Positions 35,247 to 43,851 of a stretch of DNA of 64,000 nucleotides are shown piece after piece. Below the pieces are notes generated by a model. That model made no database searches. It saw only the letters and a program-made list of their open reading frames with translations, and had not been told where the DNA came from. The stretch is taken from contig NZ_LT670844.1 in assembly GCF_900141755.1 (NCBI RefSeq), positions 3,286,001-3,350,000 of the forward strand. Direction: 5' to 3'. The DNA comes from Bradyrhizobium lablabi. GTDB lineage: Bacteria; Pseudomonadota; Alphaproteobacteria; Rhizobiales; Xanthobacteraceae. Position numbers and translations under genes: made by a program. Each line of letters begins with the position of its first letter. Position 1 is the first letter of the stretch.

Positions 35247-35687
35247 CCGTGCGAGGCGGAGCTGCTAGATAGGAAAGCCGAGGTTTCTTCGCGCGGAACC
35301 GGTGTGGACTGTAGCGCGAAAAGTCCTCGCTTGATGCAGCGGCGAACCCAGGCCTCCACCCATCGAAGGGCAACATCCCGAGCGAAAACCGGAGGTCCGA
35401 TCGGGCCCAAAATCGTATTCGCAACAGCGGCAGGGAGCATATGATCTTGCGGCGCAGTCGGCAAGTTCGCGCCGTAGGCACGACATCGCTATGTAAGTGC
35501 AAGGCTCGTATGCTGGTTCCGCTGTGCTGAAAGCCGCCGGCAAGCTGTTGCTTGCCGACGACTATTTGAGTTGCGCAGGATCTTTGCTGCGTGACGCGCA
35601 CCACGTCCCGCTTCAACAGATAGAGCGATACGGCCAGCAGCACCTGGCCGCAAGGTCGCCGCTTGGCACAGTCCGCCCTGATCATCT
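35247..35687. other. Intergenic stretch with decayed gene pieces
   Basis: This 441-bp gap lies between the ATPase regulator and the RclR-like gene. It holds the ykgB fragment at 35515-35643. A further minus-strand stretch around 35270-35460 has weak coding character (PVFARDVALRWVEAWVRR) but no assignable family. Confidence 0.5.
35515..35643 (-). pseudogene. C-terminal fragment of a ykgB/rclC-like gene
   Basis: The minus strand reads VLLAVSLYLLKRDVVRVTQQ, then a tail ending GGFQHSGT. This matches the C-terminus of the intact YkgB proteins (VLLAVSFYLLKQDVVRV ... GGLVHSGQE at 30287). The rest of the gene is missing, so it is the remnant of a third copy. Confidence 0.7.
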
Positions 35688-36734
35688 CTAGGCTGGTGCC
35701 TCACCTCCCCTCGCTGGCCGGGGCTCATCAGTCGGTCCACCATCATCGGCCTTTATCGGATTCGCGTCGCCGGGGACCGCCAGCCTTGCAAAGACATCTT
35801 GGCCGGACAGCTCCTGCATCTTGCGCCATTGGGCCGGAGTGATGCCCATGTGGCCCTTGAACGCGCGCTGAAACGCCGCTTCCGATTGATAGCCTACTGC
35901 CTCCGCCACGGCGCCGGTGGAAAGAGAAGATTTTTTCAGTTCGTTCGCCGCGAGCGTCATCCGTATGTCGGTCAGGAGGTCGCTGGCCGAGCGCCCGAGC
36001 TTCTCCTGGAATTGGCGCGCGAGGGTTGCCCGCGACATGTTGCACAGGCGCGCAAGGTCGGGCAGCGACCATGCGCGCGCAGGTTCGTTGAACAGAGCGG
36101 CCACCGCGGGAGCAAGGCGTGGATGACCGGCCAAAGCAAGGAGGCCGCGTGGCGCGTCTTCGGTCTCGCTTGCGAGCCGCAGCACAAGCGCGAACATCGC
36201 CGTCGACAGCGCGTTCAGCATCGCACGGCCGCCGAGATGATCGTCCGCGGACTCACTGCGCATCAGTGAGACGAGGCCAGCGAGCTGCGCGGCCGTTTCC
36301 TTCTGTCCAGCGCGAGTACCCGCATGCACTATCAGGCGCGGCGGCAGATAGCTGCGCAGAAGACGGTCGTGCGGCGGAGTGACGGCGAAGTGTCCGCACA
36401 ACAGATCGAGCCGTTCGTCCGAACCGAGATTTTCGCTGATCGTGAAGTTGAGGGACGCACGGTTGCGGGCCGGCAGGGGCGCGGCCCCGCTGCCATCGTG
36501 CATGACGTGCCGTGGGTTACCTGGAAGCAGGAGAATGTCGCCGGCCTTCAGCTGCAACGGTCGGCCCCCAGCCGGATCTTCCAGCGTCGCGGAGCCGGCG
36601 AGCACGGCGTGATACGGGATTTCGTTCGCCTCGCCCGGCCCTTGGTCGATGCGCCAGGGCGTGCCGTAGAAGCAGCGCAAGTCGAGCCGCCCGCGTACCG
36701 GCATCATCTCGAACAGCCGGCTGAGCCAATCCAT
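35688..36734 (-). CDS. rclR: RclR-like AraC-family regulator with cupin sensor domain
   Basis: The 348-residue AraC regulator has an N-terminal cupin-like domain (HAVLAGSATLEDP, AGDILLLPGNPRHVMHDG) and two C-terminal HTH motifs (WSLPDLARLCNMSRATLARQ; AVAEAVGYQSEAAFQRAFKG, then GITPAQWRK). It matches remembered E. coli RclR from the first residues (MDWLSRLFEM). Its only early cysteines, Cys21 (LRCFYG) and Cys113 (LLCGHF), align with the RclR cysteines 21 and 89 implicated in HOCl sensing. AGGAGGG precedes the ATG. It is divergent from an ahpD-ykgB pair, which is probably its target. Confidence 0.82.
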   Translation of the reverse strand: MDWLSRLFEMMPVRGRLDLRCFYGTPWRIDQGPGEANEIPYHAVLAGSATLEDPAGGRPLQLKAGDILLLPGNPRHVMHDGSGAAPLPARNRASLNFTISENLGSDERLDLLCGHFAVTPPHDRLLRSYLPPRLIVHAGTRAGQKETAAQLAGLVSLMRSESADDHLGGRAMLNALSTAMFALVLRLASETEDAPRGLLALAGHPRLAPAVAALFNEPARAWSLPDLARLCNMSRATLARQFQEKLGRSASDLLTDIRMTLAANELKKSSLSTGAVAEAVGYQSEAAFQRAFKGHMGITPAQWRKMQELSGQDVFARLAVPGDANPIKADDGGPTDEPRPARGGEAPA

Positions 36735-36865
36735 GGCGCCCTCCTGAAAAAGCCTAGGTGAGACGGTGGAGCATATAGTCGAGATTTATCGGCATTCAAA
36801 GTCTCAAGGCGCAGCCATACTGTCATTTCGCAATCGTTCACCAACCCTCAACAAGGAGTGCCAAC

Positions 36866-37402
36866 ATGTCTCGTCTTTCAGTTCCGAATCTCGAATCCGA
36901 CAATGGTCCGTCGGGTCAGATCTATGCCCAGATCAAGAAGGCCATCGGCAGCGTCCCGAAAACCTTCGCGGCCATTGCCGCCCACGGCCCTGCCGCCCTG
37001 AAGTCGATCCTCGCCGCTGACGCCGTTCTCGCTGCGGGCACACTGACCAAGCGCGATCAGGAGGTAATCAAGCTCGTTATCAGCGCTGCCGGCGGCTGCG
37101 ATTACTGCGTCGCCGCCCACAACCATCTGGCCAAGCTCGCCGGGGTGAAGCCGGACGCGCTCAAGCAGATCCGCGAGGGCCAGCCCACCGGCGACGCCAA
37201 GGGCGATGCGTTGGTCCGCTTCGTCCGCAAGCTCGCGCAGTCCAGCGGCACCGTCAGCGACGAGGATTTCGCCGCGATCAAGGCTGCGGGCTACAGCGAC
37301 GCCCAGCTGGTCGAGATCAGCCTGGCTTTCGCGACAACCGTCTTCACCAACGTCTTCAACCGCATCAACGACACCGAGATCGACTTCCCCGCGGTTGCGT
37401 GA
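36866..37402 (+). CDS. AhpD-like carboxymuconolactone decarboxylase-family protein, second type
   Basis: The 178-residue protein has the AhpD catalytic pattern at Cys78, Cys81 and His85 (GGCDYCVAAHNHL) and a family helix TLTKRDQEVIKLVISAA before it. AAGGAG precedes the ATG. It is only distantly similar to the AhpD-like protein at 30963-31538. It forms an operon with the YkgB-like gene 46 bp downstream and is divergent from the RclR-like regulator, so it is probably induced by reactive chlorine or other strong oxidants (inference). Confidence 0.88.
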   Translation: MSRLSVPNLESDNGPSGQIYAQIKKAIGSVPKTFAAIAAHGPAALKSILAADAVLAAGTLTKRDQEVIKLVISAAGGCDYCVAAHNHLAKLAGVKPDALKQIREGQPTGDAKGDALVRFVRKLAQSSGTVSDEDFAAIKAAGYSDAQLVEISLAFATTVFTNVFNRINDTEIDFPAVA

Positions 37403-37448
37403 AGCGACCGTGCACCCGTTAGATCTCGAATACGAAAGGATCACAACC

Positions 37449-37955
37449 ATGACCACGCTTTCCACCACCCCTCAAAATCCGCTTGTGCGCGCACTGCACA
37501 GATCCGGCCTGCTTGCGGAGGATCTCGACTACCACGTTGTTCGGGCCTCGATGGTGATCATGTTCTTCTTCTTCGGCTACCAGAAGTGGTTTCCGTACGA
37601 GTTCGAAAGACTGGTCCCGTTCATCAGCAACGGGCCGCTGATCTGGTGGCTATATCCAGTCTTTGGCCACGCCGGCGCCAGCTATTTCCTGGGCGTCTCG
37701 GAGTGGACCTTCGGGTCCCTACTGCTTGCAGGCTTCTGGGACAAGCGGCTCGGCGTTCTTGGCGCCCTCGGCTCGACCGGCACCTTTATCGCGACGGTCA
37801 CCATCATTCCGTTCATGCCGGAGGGCTGGGACGTCGCCGCGGGAGGCTTCCCCGCGATGACGGGCAACGTGCCCTTCCTGATGAAAGACGTCGTTCTGCT
37901 GGCCGTGTCGCTCTACCTACTGAGGCAGGATGTTGTCCGGCTGATCCGGCAATGA
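37449..37955 (+). CDS. YkgB/RclC-family inner-membrane protein, second copy
   Basis: The 168-residue protein is a close paralogue of the one at 30287-30844, sharing VRASMVIMFFFFGYQKW, LVPFISNGPLIWWLYPVFGH, GFWDKRLGVLG and FPAMTGNVPFLMKDVVLLAV. It has about four membrane segments. The ATG at 37449 follows GAAAGGA. It is the second gene of the ahpD-ykgB pair beside the RclR-like regulator, the arrangement expected if RclR controls rclC. A hairpin starting 21 bp past the stop may end the transcript. Confidence 0.86.
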   Translation: MTTLSTTPQNPLVRALHRSGLLAEDLDYHVVRASMVIMFFFFGYQKWFPYEFERLVPFISNGPLIWWLYPVFGHAGASYFLGVSEWTFGSLLLAGFWDKRLGVLGALGSTGTFIATVTIIPFMPEGWDVAAGGFPAMTGNVPFLMKDVVLLAVSLYLLRQDVVRLIRQ

Positions 37956-38476
37956 AGTCACGTATACAACTCGGCGACTCGCCGGCGAGTGCGAAGCTTG
38001 CCGGCGAGTTAGTTTGTGAGCATCAGAATTCCGACCTTCACACCCGAGCAATCAAACCAGCGCTGATCAAAGGTCAGGCGTGCACGATCCAATTGGGAAC
38101 CAGCGATTGTCCACTTTGCGCCAGCAGCGGTCATTCTTATAAGCCGGCTTCGGCTTCTAAAGCCAAGAAAGCGATTGCGGACTACAAGAAAGCGATTGGG
38201 CGCCCGGATGGGATGGCCGAGCTGTCGATATTTTATTGCGAAGAAGCATTCAGCTTTTTAGAGTCCTGCACTATTGAAGATGAAAGCTACTTTGCTGCTC
38301 TGATCCGCATGTATGAACGGTCCCTCGAATTCGTATCCAGCCTACCTCTTGCCGAGCGCGCCACCTTCCTCGAGCGTCTGGACAAGCTTAGATCACGCGG
38401 GAGACACGTCGGCTGGGGAGTTCACGACGAACTCAATAGCCTTTGGTATGCTGCCGCTCTCGACGAGAGTGAATAA
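37952..38476 (+). CDS. Hypothetical protein, start uncertain
   Basis: The frame opens with an ATG overlapping the ykgB stop and runs 174 codons. Its second half has good coding character (MAELSIFYCEEAFSFLES ... VGWGVHDELNSLWYAAALDE). The first half crosses a hairpin (37977-38009) and a dispersed repeat (38108-38135), so it is unlikely to be translated. An in-frame ATG at 38212 would give an 88-residue protein. No family was recognised. Confidence 0.45.
   Translation: MKSRIQLGDSPASAKLAGELVCEHQNSDLHTRAIKPALIKGQACTIQLGTSDCPLCASSGHSYKPASASKAKKAIADYKKAIGRPDGMAELSIFYCEEAFSFLESCTIEDESYFAALIRMYERSLEFVSSLPLAERATFLERLDKLRSRGRHVGWGVHDELNSLWYAAALDESE
37977..38009 (+). terminator. Hairpin after the ahpD-ykgB pair
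   Basis: ACTCGCCGGC (37977-37986) pairs perfectly with GCCGGCGAGT (38000-38009) around a 13-base loop. A weak T-rich tail (TAGTTTGTG) follows. It lies just behind the ykgB stop and may be the terminator. Confidence 0.5.
38108..38135. repeat. Dispersed TGTCCrCTTTGCGCC repeat
   Basis: TGTCCACTTTGCGCCAGCAG continues to CGGTCATT. It is a member of the palindromic family and lies inside the doubtful 5' half of the hypothetical gene. Confidence 0.55.
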
Positions 38477-38897
38477 CGGCTCGTTCTATCGGTTCCTCAA
38501 TTGATGAGGGGACCCAGCCGAACCGGAATGTCCGCTTTTCTGCCGCTATCGAGGGAAAATCGGACGTATTGCGGACATCGCCAAGACGACGCAGATGACC
38601 AATTCAAACATTGCGCTCGCTAATATGGTCGAATTACTGGTTCGGCCGAGACCAACACGAGGCCTCTTTTGGTCGGGCCTGGCATGGTGTAATCTTTATC
38701 CAGATCTGCTTTTGGGATGGGACGTGCCGACGTCTTCGTTCCAGGTGAATGGCAGCAGGAATGCCGTCGGCAGGCAACTCACTCTCTTAAATCAAACCGA
38801 CAGTCCTTTTTGTGCCGGTCTCTTACTGAGCATCCGCCATGCGCGCGGACGCGAGGCGATGCGCGAATGGTTACTTTGACCGCAACGAGGGAACGCC
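38477..38897. other. Stretch without a convincing gene, 421 bp
   Basis: A 94-codon frame at 38595-38879 shows no family, no ribosome site and mixed coding character, so it is not called. The stretch holds one dispersed repeat copy at 38527-38565. Confidence 0.4.
38527..38565. repeat. Dispersed AATGTCCGCTT repeat with extended loop
   Basis: AATGTCCGCTTTTCTGCCGC begins the element and AATCGGAC ends it. The spacing between arms is longer than in other copies. Confidence 0.45.
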
Positions 38898-40493
38898 ATG
38901 AAACCAAACCTGGGAACGTTCGTCACCGCGCTGTTGGCAAGCGCATTCACCGCGGCAGGCTGGGCCCAGGGACTCGGCCGCGCGCATTTTGAGACCTCGT
39001 GCACGCCGCAGGCGCAGGAGAAATTCGACCGCGGCCTGGCGATGGTGCATTCATTCTTCTATCCGGACAGCGTCCAAGCCTTCACCGAAGCCGCTGCCGC
39101 CGATCCGCAATGTGCTATCGCCTACTGGGGCATCGCGATCAGCCACCGCCCCAATCCGTTGATCCTGCCGCTGTCCGCCGCCGTCTTGAAGAACGGATTG
39201 GAGGCGGTTGAACAGGGCAAAGCGATCGGTGCCAAGACCGAGCGCGAGCGCGACTGGCTTGCAGCGATGGAGCTTTACTACAGGGACTACGACAAGATCG
39301 ATCAGACAGAGCGCGGACTCGCCTACGAAAAGGCGATGGAAACGCTGACGCAGAAATATCCTGATGATCCAGAGGCTGCCATTTTCTATGCGCTCGCTCT
39401 CAATGAGACGGCGCTGCATAGCGATAAGACCTATGCAAAACAGCTCAAGGCCGGTGCCATCCTCGAAACGATTGCGGCGAAGCTACCGGACCATCCGGGC
39501 GTGCTGCATTATCTGATCCACACCTACGATTACCCGCCGCTCGCGCAACGCGGCCTTGATGCCGCCGATAGATATGCCGAGGTCGCCCCCGCGGCGCAAC
39601 ATGCCCAGCACATGCCCTCGCACACCTATTCCATGCTCGGGTTGTGGACGCAGTCGGTTGCATCGAACACGAAGTCCCGGGCGGTCGCCCAGGGGCAGGC
39701 GGCCAAGCTCTGGCCGGGGGCGACACATCCAGGCGAGCCGCACCATCTGGACTTTATGGAATACGCCCTGCTGCAAATGGGACAGGAGGGACCTGCGAAG
39801 CAGCTACGTGACGACAGCAACGCTATAAAAAAGCTCGGGTTTGAATACTTCCCAAGCTATACCGCGCTCGCGGCGGTGCCGGCGCGCTTTGCGTTGGAAC
39901 GTCAGGCATGGAAGGAAGCAGCCGCGCTTGAACCGAGGGGCAGCCAGTTTCCGCAAGCCGAGGCGATCACCTATTTTGCCCGTGCCGCCGGCTCAGCCCG
40001 CAGCGGCGACCTTGCCGGTGCCGACCGTGAGGTCAACAAGCTCAAGGAGCTTCGCGCCGCGCTGGAAAAGGCGAACCAGTCCTACTGGGCCGAACAAGTT
40101 GAAGTCCAAATATTGGCTGCATCGGCCTGGATCGCGCATGCCAAAGGGGAGGAGAAGGAGGCGCTGAAGTTCATGCGCGCTGCGGCAGACGTGGAGGATA
40201 ACAGCGAAAAACACATCGCGATGGAAAACAGGCTCTACCCGATGCGCGAACTGTTGGGTGACCTCCTGCTCGAACAGCAACAGGCGGCATCAGCGCTAAC
40301 TGAGTACGAGACTTCGCTGCAGTCGACGCCCAACCGGCTGCGTGGCCTGTACGGCGCAGCCAAGGCTGCGGAGGCAGCAAGTGAGCCAGAGAAAGCAACG
40401 GCCTACTTCGGCAAGCTTGCCGAGTTGACGAAGGACGCCGATACCGATCGGATGGAAATTCGCGAGGCCAGGGCTCATTCGATGCAGCGGTAA
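38898..40493 (+). CDS. Secreted TPR-repeat protein (531 aa)
   Basis: The 531-residue protein has a signal peptide (LLASAFTAAGWAQG) and many TPR-like helical pairs. Examples are FDRGLAMVHSFFYPDSVQAF, AIFYALALNETALH, GVLHYLIHTYDYP and HMPSHTYSMLGLW. HIHTYDYP/HMPSHTY-like blocks are typical of a conserved periplasmic family of unknown function. It is followed by a hairpin and then by a second TPR gene on the same strand, suggesting a related pair. The role may be protein-protein scaffolding in the periplasm (inference). Confidence 0.82.
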   Translation: MKPNLGTFVTALLASAFTAAGWAQGLGRAHFETSCTPQAQEKFDRGLAMVHSFFYPDSVQAFTEAAAADPQCAIAYWGIAISHRPNPLILPLSAAVLKNGLEAVEQGKAIGAKTERERDWLAAMELYYRDYDKIDQTERGLAYEKAMETLTQKYPDDPEAAIFYALALNETALHSDKTYAKQLKAGAILETIAAKLPDHPGVLHYLIHTYDYPPLAQRGLDAADRYAEVAPAAQHAQHMPSHTYSMLGLWTQSVASNTKSRAVAQGQAAKLWPGATHPGEPHHLDFMEYALLQMGQEGPAKQLRDDSNAIKKLGFEYFPSYTALAAVPARFALERQAWKEAAALEPRGSQFPQAEAITYFARAAGSARSGDLAGADREVNKLKELRAALEKANQSYWAEQVEVQILAASAWIAHAKGEEKEALKFMRAAADVEDNSEKHIAMENRLYPMRELLGDLLLEQQQAASALTEYETSLQSTPNRLRGLYGAAKAAEAASEPEKATAYFGKLAELTKDADTDRMEIREARAHSMQR

Positions 40494-40518
40494 GCGGCTG
40501 CACCGAAGATGAATGGAA

Positions 40519-40546
40519 TAGCTGCCGGACGTGTGTCCGGCAGCTA
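40519..40546. terminator. Perfect 12-bp hairpin between the two TPR genes
   Basis: TAGCTGCCGGAC and GTCCGGCAGCTA form a perfect 12-bp stem with a GTGT loop. No T-run follows, so it may be an RNA-processing or stability element rather than a simple terminator. Confidence 0.55.
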
Positions 40547-40563
40547 CTAATGGCATAGCGATC

Positions 40564-41139
40564 ATGAGGCGTTCGACCCTAATCGCCGCCGTGTTCGGCC
40601 TGCTGGCTGCAGTGCCGGCAGGGTACCGCTTGACCCTACCTGCCTGGCAAGATCCAGCTGCGGCGCCGGCCGGCGCGGATAATGCCGCGTCCAAAGCGGT
40701 GCTCCCAATCGAAGCTTGGCCAATCTGCTCGACCATGGGATCGATGACGGAGACGGCGGATTGGGCGTCGCTGGATCCGGATTTCGCGGCCGGCAAACGA
40801 GCGCTCGTCGCTGGTGACGGGTACAGGGCCATCAATGCTTTCACCGCTGCAGCGCTTCGCGACTCCCGCAATGCCGATATTCAGAACTATCTTGGTTACG
40901 CCTATCGCCGCCTGCGGCAACTCGATCCAGCAATGCGGCATTATCAGCAGGCTCTTATGCTCAATCCTCGGCAACGCAGCGCACACGAACACCTGGGTGA
41001 AGCCTACATGATGCAAGGCAATCTCGCCAAAGCCGAAGAGCATCTCGCGGCTTTGGAGCGGATTTGTCTGATTCCCTGCGGCGAATACGATGATTTGAAG
41101 CAGGCTATTGCAGCGTACCGCCAAGTCGCGTCGCGCTAG
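40564..41139 (+). CDS. TPR-repeat protein with signal or anchor segment
   Basis: The protein of about 191 residues has an N-terminal hydrophobic segment (STLIAAVFGLLAAVPAG) and two or three TPR units (IQNYLGYAYRRLRQLDPAMR, HYQQALMLNPRQRSAHEHLG, EAYMMQGNLAKAEEHLAALE). It ends with the recurrent RICLIPCGEYDDLKQAIAAY, whose two cysteines are typical of a periplasmic TPR family often found near quinoprotein or metal genes (recollection). The ATG at 40564 opens directly into the hydrophobic segment. Confidence 0.8.
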   Translation: MRRSTLIAAVFGLLAAVPAGYRLTLPAWQDPAAAPAGADNAASKAVLPIEAWPICSTMGSMTETADWASLDPDFAAGKRALVAGDGYRAINAFTAAALRDSRNADIQNYLGYAYRRLRQLDPAMRHYQQALMLNPRQRSAHEHLGEAYMMQGNLAKAEEHLAALERICLIPCGEYDDLKQAIAAYRQVASR

Positions 41140-41182
41140 ACGGTGTCGGCTCATGGCACTTCGCTGAATTCGGGTTTGAGCG

Positions 41183-41211
41183 AATGACCGCTTCGCGCCC
41201 GGAAGCGGACC
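41183..41211. repeat. Dispersed AATGaCCGCTT palindromic repeat
   Basis: AATGACCGCTTCGCGCCCGG continues to AAGCGGACC. The arms CCGCTT / AAGCGG are complementary, and the copy is almost identical to the one at 2467. Confidence 0.6.
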
Positions 41212-41353
41212 TTCATTCCAAGTCAGCCTTAATCCAACTGAGACATGTCGCGAACTTACTTTCTGTTGTCGTCCGCGTTGTTCCAGGGTTGTTTTTGGGG
41301 TGAAATCGACCTAGCTCAAGACAGCAGGGACGAACCGGGCATTCCTTTATCAA

Positions 41354-42457
41354 ATGGATCGGTATCTAGGAGGTCAATTCCCGTATGCGACGTTCTTCTG
41401 GCCGGCGCTCGTCGCAGCATCAGCCGCTGAAACTGCGTCGTCCATAGCGGCACATTTTCTGGAATTCTCAGGCGATGCTGGTGGCGACCGCGCTCCGCAA
41501 GAGCCGGAAGGAGCCACGCCAAGCAAGATTGCGTTTGAGCTGCATGCAGTCCGGCTCCGTGACTTTACGATGGTCAAGAGCGGCGTTCCCACCCTGCTGT
41601 GCACACCGCTCGCGCTGCATGGAGCCGCTATTGCCGACCTTGCAGCCGGACACAGTCTCGTTGCCGCCCTCCGCGGTGCTGGAATTGAACGACTGTTTAT
41701 TGCCGATTGGCGCTCGGCCAGCGCTGACATGCGATTTCTCGGCATTGACGAATATCTTGCCGATCTCAATGTCCTCGTCGATTGTGTCGGTGGCTTGGTT
41801 GATCTCATAGGGCTTTGCCAGGGAGGCTGGTTGTCACTGGTCTATGCCGGACGATTCCCAGCTAAAGTACGCAAGCTTGTTATGGCCGGCGCGCCGGTTG
41901 ATATTGCTGCGCGGCAATCCCGATTGTCGGCTATCGCCGAGGCGACTCCCCTGATCATGTTTCAGAGCCTGGTCAATCTCGGCGATGGTCGCGTTATCGG
42001 CCGCAATATCGCGCCGTTCTGGGGAAACGACACTGACGCAAGCGATATCCGCGAATCTCTGCAGCTGCTTGAGCCGATCGGCTCGCCAGAATTCACGCGG
42101 CTCGAAGCCATCTTCAAAAGCTGGAGTTCTTGGACGATCGACGTTCCTGGAACATACTATCTCGAAGTTATCGAGAAGCTATACAAGCGCAACGAACTCG
42201 CCGGCGGAAGCTTCGTCGCCCTGGGGCAAAAAATCGACCTCTCGCGTCTGCGGCTTCCAATGTATCTTCTTGCTGGGAGCGCCGACGAAGTGGTTGCCCC
42301 GGAACAATTGCTTGCAGTGGAGCGGCTGGTAGGAACGCAGCCGGAGTATCTACGCCACGAGGTCGCCCCGTGTAATCATCTTGGTCTGTTCATGGGGAGG
42401 CGGACGCTTGAACAGTATTGGCCGAGGATTGTGCGTTGGATGAAAGAAGTCGATTGA
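41354..42457 (+). CDS. PHA synthase-like alpha/beta hydrolase
   Basis: The 367-residue alpha/beta-fold protein has the polyhydroxyalkanoate-synthase type nucleophile box LIGLCQGGWLSLVYA with Cys155, acid Asp311 (LLAGSADEVVAPEQ) and His342 (CNHLGLFMG). A cysteine in GxCxGG distinguishes PhaC from lipases and depolymerases. The length resembles class III PhaC, but no PhaE partner is nearby and the N-terminus is unlike the classic enzyme. It may polymerise, rearrange or hydrolyse 3-hydroxyacyl esters (inference). No good ribosome binding site precedes the ATG, so the start is uncertain. Confidence 0.78.
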   Translation: MDRYLGGQFPYATFFWPALVAASAAETASSIAAHFLEFSGDAGGDRAPQEPEGATPSKIAFELHAVRLRDFTMVKSGVPTLLCTPLALHGAAIADLAAGHSLVAALRGAGIERLFIADWRSASADMRFLGIDEYLADLNVLVDCVGGLVDLIGLCQGGWLSLVYAGRFPAKVRKLVMAGAPVDIAARQSRLSAIAEATPLIMFQSLVNLGDGRVIGRNIAPFWGNDTDASDIRESLQLLEPIGSPEFTRLEAIFKSWSSWTIDVPGTYYLEVIEKLYKRNELAGGSFVALGQKIDLSRLRLPMYLLAGSADEVVAPEQLLAVERLVGTQPEYLRHEVAPCNHLGLFMGRRTLEQYWPRIVRWMKEVD

Positions 42458-42477
42458 ATAAGCCTGGCCACTTCCGC

Positions 42478-42580
42478 TAGAGCATGATCCGGAAAAGTGG
42501 GTACCGGTTTTCCGAAAAGATCATGCTCAAACAAAAAGATAGAGCGGGATGACGATTCGAAGAAAAGTCATCACGCTCTA
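42478..42580 (+). repeat. Rhizobiales-type intergenic repeat, copy 1 (about 103 bp)
   Basis: It begins TAGAGCATGATCCGGAAAAG, continues to a mirrored CGAAAAGATCATGCTC, and ends with a second imperfect hairpin (AGAGCGGGATGAC ... GTCATCACGCTCT). The first half recurs in inverted orientation at 50816-50868. Such elements are very common between genes in Bradyrhizobium and relatives. Confidence 0.8.
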
Positions 42581-42807
42581 ATGGCTGATTGTGTTGCAGA
42601 AATGGGCTGCTGCCGATTAGGCTTACGTAGAGTGCGTTTTGCACTCCGATGTCCCGAAGGCGCGCGATCCCCGGCATCACCCAGCACGTGCTGACAACGC
42701 AGCTTCGCGGACCCGCAAGCTCCGCGGCGCGCGACTGAATCGGCCAATGTGCTACGCATTTTTGTCACTTGCAGAAGACACCGCGAAACGAAGCGAAGGA
42801 CTTCGCT

Positions 42808-43746
42808 CTAGTGGGACTGAGCGTGGGGCGCGGCATTCATCAGCAGCACACCAAAAAGGAGGACCAGATAGAGCATCGAAAACACGAACAGGCGACGAGC
42901 AGGCCGCCTTTCCCCGTCATTGCTCCGACGTACTTGCCATGCGAGAACAATCATGATCGCTCCGAGCATCGCCGCAGCCGCGCCATAGATGGCCCCCGCG
43001 AACCCCAGTGCCCAGGGTATCAGTGAGGTCGGAACCAGAAGAACGCTATAGAGAAGAATCTGGCGCTTTGTTTCGGCCCTGCCGGCCACGACCGGCAACA
43101 TCGGCACACCGGCGCGAGCATATTCTCCGGCAAGATTGAGCGACAGTGCCCAGAAGTGGGGTGGTGTCCAAAGGAAGATGATCAGGAACAGGATGAGCGG
43201 TTCGAGCCCGACATTTCCGGCGGCCGCAACCCAGCCGATCACCGGAGGGAGTGCGCCAGCCGCACCACCAATGACGATATTTTGCGGTGTCCGGCGTTTG
43301 AGCCACATCGTGTAGACCACGACATAGAAGAAAATTGTGAAAGCAAGCAGCACAGCCGCGGCCATGTTCAGCAAGGTGCCGAGGGCCAGAATGGCGCACA
43401 TGCCAAGCATCAGTCCGAAAACTAATGCTTCCGAGCGCGACACACGGCCGCTCGGAATTGGACGCATGGCGGTACGCGCCATCACCGCATCGATGTCGGC
43501 GTCGTACCACATATTGAGCGCACCTGCGGCGCCAGCTCCGGCAGCTATGCAAAGAAGAGCAACGACACCGGTGAAGGGATCGATGCCGCCTGGTGCGACC
43601 ATGAGACCGACTAGTGCAGTAAAGACGACCAGCGACATAACGCGCGGTTTCGTCAGCGCGACATAGTCCCCGATGTTGGCATAGCTCCCGCGAAGAATTG
43701 AACGATTGATTTGCATGAGATTAATGCCTCGTCTTGCAAGCGACAT
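42808..43746 (-). CDS. ctaB: Protoheme IX farnesyltransferase
   Basis: The 312-residue integral membrane prenyltransferase converts heme b to heme o for oxidase assembly. It has the aspartate-rich signature [20 protein letters not shown], the [20 protein letters not shown] block and about eight membrane segments. The start at 43746 is preferred over 43773 because AGAGG lies 5 bases upstream. It is the last gene of the oxidase operon and would supply heme o/a to the terminal oxidase encoded upstream. Confidence 0.92.
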   Translation of the reverse strand: MSLARRGINLMQINRSILRGSYANIGDYVALTKPRVMSLVVFTALVGLMVAPGGIDPFTGVVALLCIAAGAGAAGALNMWYDADIDAVMARTAMRPIPSGRVSRSEALVFGLMLGMCAILALGTLLNMAAAVLLAFTIFFYVVVYTMWLKRRTPQNIVIGGAAGALPPVIGWVAAAGNVGLEPLILFLIIFLWTPPHFWALSLNLAGEYARAGVPMLPVVAGRAETKRQILLYSVLLVPTSLIPWALGFAGAIYGAAAAMLGAIMIVLAWQVRRSNDGERRPARRLFVFSMLYLVLLFGVLLMNAAPHAQSH

Positions 43747-43851
43747 GGCGACCTCTTTCAGTCCGATACTCAAAAAAAGCCATCGGTTTTAGAACACTCT
43801 TGTCCGGCAGTCTCCGGAAGGCGACAGGCCCCGGTTTCACCGACTGCGCCG

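Noticed and set aside
37206..37448. Upstream extension of the second ykgB frame
   Set aside because: It overlaps the ahpD-like gene out of frame; the ATG at 37449 has its own ribosome site and matches the paralogue.
38595..38879. 94-codon plus-strand frame
   Set aside because: No ribosome site, family or consistent coding character; it lies in a repeat-bearing gap.
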